From contig JBDZVF010000214.1 of the NCBI GenBank assembly GCA_040255575.1, positions 1-10,211 of the forward strand: a stretch of 10,211 bases of DNA, read 5' to 3'. Below, piece by piece: positions 7,146 through 10,211 of this stretch. Every line of letters starts with the position of its first letter. Position 1 is the first letter of the stretch. Source of the DNA: JADGHX01 sp040255575. Lineage in GTDB: Bacteria > Pseudomonadota > Gammaproteobacteria > Steroidobacterales > Steroidobacteraceae. The notes below the pieces were generated by a model, which saw only the letters and a program-made list of their open reading frames with translations, was not told the origin of the DNA and did no database searches. The position numbers and the translations under genes were made by a program.

Positions 7146-7961
7146 GTGAGCGCCAACCTGGATACGTTTCCAATCGTCGACAGCCACGCGCATCTCTTCA
7201 CGCGTGACATGCCGTTGAATGATCAGCCGCGTCATCGACCGAGCTACGACTTCACGCGTGAAGACTACCTCGCGATGCTCGACACGCATGGCGTTCGGTA
7301 TGGCGTGATCGCCGCCGCAAGTCCGTGGTCGGACTACAACGACTACATTATCGAGTCGGTGCGCGATAATCCGCGCCTGCGCGGCACCGTGATCGTGAAG
7401 CCCTCCGTCGAGCGATACATTCTCGAGTGGATGAAGAAAGATGGCATCGTGGGCGTTCGGTTGCCCTTCATCGGGCTCGCGAGCCTGCCGGACCTGACCT
7501 CATTCGAATATCGACGGCTGCTGAAGCGCATTGCCGATCTCGACTGGCACGTCCACGTGCACATCGAAGGTGGGCGGCTGCCGCAGGTGCTGCCGTTGCT
7601 GCTGGCTTCGGGCGTGAAGATTGTGATCGACCACCTTGGGCGGCTCACTCCCGAGGAGTGTCCAGACGGCGCGGGCTTCCGCGCCATCGTCGATGCAGCC
7701 GCGAAAGGGCGCACGTGGGTGAAGGCGTCCGGTCCGCATCGTGTGCGGGAGGCGACGCAGATCCTGCAGCGGCTCGCAGGAGAGATCGGCACCGACCGCC
7801 TCGTCTGGGCGAGCGATTGTCCCTTCGTCGGGGAGGAATCGCGCATCTCCTACCAGCAAACGATCGATTGGCTGAAGGAGGCGCTGCCTGACCCCTCGGT
7901 CCAGCGAAAGGTGATGTCCCAAAACTCGCTCACGCTCTATGGATTCGACGATGCAGCCTGA
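7146..7961 (+). CDS. Amidohydrolase-2 family TIM-barrel hydrolase (LigI-like)
   Basis: This is a 271-residue cytoplasmic protein without a signal peptide. It carries the amidohydrolase-2 signatures in order: VDSHAHLF (H14, H16), DWHVHVHIEGG (H135-H139 region), IDHLGR (H163), WASDCPF (D224) and the closing NSLTLYGF. These fit metal-dependent lactonases, decarboxylases and hydrolases such as 2-pyrone-4,6-dicarboxylate lactonase (LigI) and related dicarboxylic-lactone enzymes. The exact substrate cannot be decided here. The start is GTG: it is the first possible start after the in-frame TAA of the HD gene (7134-7136), and no ATG lies ahead of the HxH motif. No Shine-Dalgarno sequence is visible, so translation probably depends on coupling over the 9-nt gap. 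Its 3' end overlaps the permease start. Next to a permease, it probably handles the imported compound. Confidence 0.85.
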   Translation: MSANLDTFPIVDSHAHLFTRDMPLNDQPRHRPSYDFTREDYLAMLDTHGVRYGVIAAASPWSDYNDYIIESVRDNPRLRGTVIVKPSVERYILEWMKKDGIVGVRLPFIGLASLPDLTSFEYRRLLKRIADLDWHVHVHIEGGRLPQVLPLLLASGVKIVIDHLGRLTPEECPDGAGFRAIVDAAAKGRTWVKASGPHRVREATQILQRLAGEIGTDRLVWASDCPFVGEESRISYQQTIDWLKEALPDPSVQRKVMSQNSLTLYGFDDAA

Positions 7962-9309
7962 TGCAGCCGACCTCCAGCGCGCCACCCTGCGCAAGATCCG
8001 CAACCGCTGCGTCCTGCCGCTGCTGTGCGCGTTCGTCATCTCGTATCTGGATCGGGTGAACGTCGGGTTCGCCGCGATCACCGCGAACCATGATCTCGGC
8101 CTGACGGCTGCCCAGTACGGGTGGGGCGCGGGGCTCCTGTTTCTCGGCTACTCGTTTTTCGAGCTCCCGAGCAACCTCGCGCTCGAGCGCTTTGGGGCCC
8201 GCCGATGGCTGGCTCGCATCATGATCACGTGGGGGCTCCTCGGCTGCGGCATGGCCATGGTCACCGGGCCACTCTCCTTTTATGTATTGCGATTTCTGCT
8301 GGGGGTGGCCGAAGCGGGTCTGTTTCCGGGCGTCATCCTGTATCTCACGTACTGGCTGCCCCGAGGCCTGCGGGCGCGCTACCTGGGGCTCTTCGCGCTC
8401 GGTATTCCGCTCTCGAGCGTGATCGGCTCGCCGTTCTCTGGGCTCATCATGAGCGCGACCCACGGTGTGCTCGGGCTGAAGAACTGGCAGTGGCTCTTCC
8501 TGCTGGAAGCACTCCCCGCCGTGCTGCTCGGTGTCTGGGTGCTGGTGGCACTGGCGGACCGCCCCGAAAAAGCCCGCTGGCTCACCGATGCCGAACGCGA
8601 CTGGCTGCGCGCCGAGTTCGCGCGGGAGCAGACCGATGCACCCCCGGACTCGCATGGATTCTCGTGGCGCGTGCTCGCCGATCCGAAGGCACTCACGCTG
8701 GCCGCGGTGTTCTTCCTGACCGGGGTTCCCAGCTACGGGCTCAGTCTGTGGTTGCCTCAGATCGTGAAGGGATTCGGCGTCAGTCACATCGTGACCGGGC
8801 TGCTTTCCGCCGCGCCGTTCGTCTTTGGCTGTGTCGCGATGGTGTATTGGGGTCGTCGATCCGACGCGCGCCAGGAACGCGTGTGGCACACCATGGTGCC
8901 GGCCGCGGTGGCGGGCATCGCGCTGATCGCCGGGGCTCTCCTGACGTCCGGCCCGATGCAACTGCTTGCCGTATGCGTGGCCGGCGCGGGCATCTACGCA
9001 TTGAAGGGCCCGTTCCTGACGATCGTGAGCAGCGCGTTCCCGGATCGGCGAGCCGCCGCCGGCATCGCCGTCGTGACCACGTTGGGAAACCTGAGCGGTT
9101 TCGTGGCGCCTTACATGGTCGGGCTGATCATCGAAGGCAGCGGCAGCTATCGGCTCGCGCTCGGCGCGCTGGGGATCCAGTCCGTGGTCGGTGCGCTGGT
9201 CATCGCCGGCTGGCGGCGATTCGCTCCGGCCGTCACGCCGTCCGCACAGCTCAACTATCGGGTGGATATCGCGCCGGAAAGCGTTGGCTCGCACTCGCCA
9301 CGCCCGTAA
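7939..9309 (+). CDS. MFS transporter, anion:cation symporter (ACS) family
   Basis: This is a 456-residue integral membrane protein with about twelve hydrophobic segments. The first segment holds YLDRVNVGFA (residues 36-45), the hallmark of the ACS family, which takes up organic anions such as hydroxyphenylacetate, phthalate, tartrate or glucarate with protons. RFGARRWLARIM between segments two and three fits the MFS loop motif. A hydrophilic central loop (about residues 208-246, including RPEKARWLTDAERDWL) is typical of the family. The substrate is not predictable, though an organic acid is likely. ATG 7939 overlaps the amidohydrolase gene by 23 nt; the in-frame ATG at 7951 (11-nt overlap, 452 residues) is equally possible, and neither has a clear Shine-Dalgarno sequence. 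It is the last gene of the compact run. Confidence 0.9.
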   Translation: MDSTMQPDAADLQRATLRKIRNRCVLPLLCAFVISYLDRVNVGFAAITANHDLGLTAAQYGWGAGLLFLGYSFFELPSNLALERFGARRWLARIMITWGLLGCGMAMVTGPLSFYVLRFLLGVAEAGLFPGVILYLTYWLPRGLRARYLGLFALGIPLSSVIGSPFSGLIMSATHGVLGLKNWQWLFLLEALPAVLLGVWVLVALADRPEKARWLTDAERDWLRAEFAREQTDAPPDSHGFSWRVLADPKALTLAAVFFLTGVPSYGLSLWLPQIVKGFGVSHIVTGLLSAAPFVFGCVAMVYWGRRSDARQERVWHTMVPAAVAGIALIAGALLTSGPMQLLAVCVAGAGIYALKGPFLTIVSSAFPDRRAAAGIAVVTTLGNLSGFVAPYMVGLIIEGSGSYRLALGALGIQSVVGALVIAGWRRFAPAVTPSAQLNYRVDIAPESVGSHSPRP

Positions 9310-9324
9310 TCATTCGTGCGCGAC

Positions 9325-9344
9325 GTTAGCCTGCCACCGCTAAC
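9325..9344. promoter_or_regulatory. Inverted repeat, possible operator or hairpin
   Basis: GTTAGC (9325-9330) and GCTAAC (9339-9344) are exact reverse complements around an 8-nt spacer. A third GCTAAC lies at 9382-9387. Together they could be half-sites for a regulator of the second DUF1592 gene. The hairpin is too weak, and lacks the T-run, for a confident terminator. Confidence 0.35.
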
Positions 9345-9364
9345 TTGCAATAACTCTCTGATTC

Positions 9365-9408
9365 GGGAGGCGTAATCCGTTGCTAACCGTTTCGACCTCA
9401 CGCCACCC
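9365..9408 (+). promoter_or_regulatory. Long imperfect stem in the leader of the second DUF1592 gene
   Basis: GGGAGGCGT (9365-9373) pairs with ACGCCACCC (9400-9408) at 8 of 9 positions across a 26-nt loop that contains the third GCTAAC. It lies about 46 nt before the downstream start codon. It could be a leader RNA structure or chance pairing in GC-rich DNA. Confidence 0.25.
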
Positions 9409-9441
9409 GGGCAATTTGCTATCCCTCGCACCACGCGTCGC

Positions 9442-9447
9442 AAGGGG
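9442..9447 (+). promoter_or_regulatory. Ribosome binding site setting the start at 9455
   Basis: AAGGGG sits 7 nt before ATG 9455. It argues against the out-of-frame ATG at 9448, which it directly abuts and whose reading frame gives an Arg-rich product without a recognisable family. Confidence 0.7.
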
Positions 9448-9454
9448 ATGACTG

Positions 9455-10211
9455 ATGTATCGAAGGGGGATTGCACTCCTGGCCGCATCCACGCTCGCTG
9501 TCGTGGCGTGGGGAGCCAGCACCGATCGGCTTGCCGAAGCGGGTGGCGCGCGCGTTTCCCCTCCACATCCGGTGCCTCCGGTCTCGGCACTGGGCCACGC
9601 GGGTCTGCTGGATCAGTACTGCGCGAAGTGTCACAACACCGTCGACTGGGCGGGCGGCATCGCCTTCGACGTGCTGAGTGTCGACCCAGCCGCGGAAGAT
9701 GCCGCGAGCTGGGAAAAGGCGATCCGCAAGATGCGCACCGGTCTCATGCCGCCGCCCGGCGAGGCCCGGCCGGCGCGTGCCGAGCTCGATGCCTTCGCGG
9801 GGGAGCTCGAGACTCAGCTGGACGCGGCCGCGAAGCGTCACGTCGTTCCGGGGGTGACCTCCCTTCACCGCCTCAATCGCACCGAGTACGCCAACGCGAT
9901 CCGTGACCTCATCGCTTATGAAGCGGACGTGAGCACGCTGCTGCCGGCCGACGACTCTGCGGAAGGCTTCGACAACATCGCGGACGTGCTCGGCATCTCG
10001 CCGACGCTGGCGCAGGCCTACATCGCGGCGGCGATGAAAATCAGCCGCGGTGCGCTGGGCGATCTCACCGCGACCGCCGCCACCACCAAGTACACGCCGC
10101 CGGGCGGGCTCGCCCAGCGGGCACACATCGATGGGCTGCCGCTCGGCACCGAAGGCGGCATCCGCTTCACGCATTACTTCCCGGTAGACGCGGAGTACGA
10201 GTTCCGGGTCA
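9455..10211 (+). CDS. DUF1587/DUF1592 cytochrome-type protein, N-terminal part (truncated by window)
   Basis: The frame runs off the right edge after 252 residues. A signal peptide (about 1-22, ending AWGAS) is followed by a planctomycete-type cytochrome c domain: YCAKCH supplies the covalent heme site (C56, C59, H60), and M98 in GLMPPPGE is the probable axial ligand. SLHRLNRTEYANAIRDLI (136-153) is the DUF1587 signature, continuing through LLPADDSAEGFDNIADVLGIS to about residue 193. The stretch ending FTHYFPVDAEYEFRV is the start of the DUF1592 region, a predicted carbohydrate-binding-like beta fold. Full-length members usually continue through DUF1592, DUF1588 and DUF1585, so roughly two thirds is missing here. 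It is probably periplasmic. The partial gene at the left edge appears to be a paralogue of its C-terminus. The 145-nt gap before it suggests its own promoter, and a DUF1552 partner may follow outside the window. Confidence 0.9.
   Translation, partial: MYRRGIALLAASTLAVVAWGASTDRLAEAGGARVSPPHPVPPVSALGHAGLLDQYCAKCHNTVDWAGGIAFDVLSVDPAAEDAASWEKAIRKMRTGLMPPPGEARPARAELDAFAGELETQLDAAAKRHVVPGVTSLHRLNRTEYANAIRDLIAYEADVSTLLPADDSAEGFDNIADVLGISPTLAQAYIAAAMKISRGALGDLTATAATTKYTPPGGLAQRAHIDGLPLGTEGGIRFTHYFPVDAEYEFRV

Larger units (their letters stand above)
9310..9454. other. Intergenic region, possible operon boundary
   Basis: This 145-nt stretch is the only real gap in the window and is less GC-rich than its flanks. 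It holds a perfect inverted repeat, an imperfect long stem, three copies of GCTAAC/GTTAGC and a ribosome binding site. I see no T-run that would make a classical rho-independent terminator after the permease gene. I also see no convincing sigma-70 promoter: TTGCAA at 9345-9350 lacks a good -10 at the right distance. It probably separates the operon from the next unit. Confidence 0.55.

Noticed and set aside
6225..7289. 354-residue open frame on the minus strand
   Set aside because: It spans the HD gene and the start of the amidohydrolase gene in antisense and has no family signature.
7930..9294. 454-residue open frame on the minus strand
   Set aside because: It mirrors the MFS permease gene; the product is highly charged and rich in Arg, Gln and His, with no recognisable domain, while the + strand encodes a clear transporter.
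9325..9344. Rho-independent terminator after the permease gene
   Set aside because: The stem is only six base pairs with an 8-nt loop and is not followed by a run of T.
9448..9906. 152-residue + strand open frame
   Set aside because: It is out of frame with the DUF1587/DUF1592 gene that has the signal peptide, CAKCH motif and ribosome binding site; its product is Arg-rich and unrecognisable.

Overview
This window comes from a high-GC Gram-negative bacterium. Its mix of twin-arginine (Tat) signals, DUF1552/DUF1592 envelope proteins and an ACS-type permease would fit a soil or freshwater Pseudomonadota of the Steroidobacter type, or Acidobacteriota. The assignment is weak because no taxonomic marker such as rRNA is present.

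All recognisable genes are on the + strand and tightly packed. Left to right they are: the C-terminal end of a DUF1592/DUF1585-type protein (3-122); a Tat-exported double-VOC (glyoxalase-fold) protein (122-994); a Tat-exported DUF1552/HXXSHH protein (1008-2321); an exported ankyrin-repeat protein (2323-3954); a membrane DUF2231-like plus cytochrome c protein (3965-4855); a secreted MBL-fold hydrolase (4855-6312); a Tat-exported HD-domain protein whose metal ligands resemble the diiron oxygenases of the PhnZ/MIOX type (6309-7136); an amidohydrolase-2 (LigI-like) TIM barrel (7146-7961); and an ACS-family MFS permease (7939-9309). Stop and start codons overlap at four junctions and the other gaps are 1 to 13 nt, so 3-9309 reads as one operon. 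A 145-nt gap with inverted repeats follows. Then comes the start of a second heme-c DUF1587/DUF1592 protein (9455 to the window edge).

The genes suggest an envelope-centred oxidation pathway. Most products up to 7136 carry an export signal or membrane anchor, and two carry CxxCH heme motifs. The set also holds three candidate metalloenzymes that could act on an organic substrate (VOC, HD-diiron, MBL), a cytoplasmic amidohydrolase/lactonase, and a permease of a family that takes up organic anions. A plausible reading is oxidative attack on an organic compound outside the cytoplasm, with electrons passed to cytochromes, then uptake and hydrolysis of the product. The substrate cannot be read from the sequence. 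DUF1552, DUF1592 and the ankyrin protein have no established biochemical role that I know of, so the pathway is inference. No rRNA, tRNA, IS element, CRISPR array or phage gene was seen.
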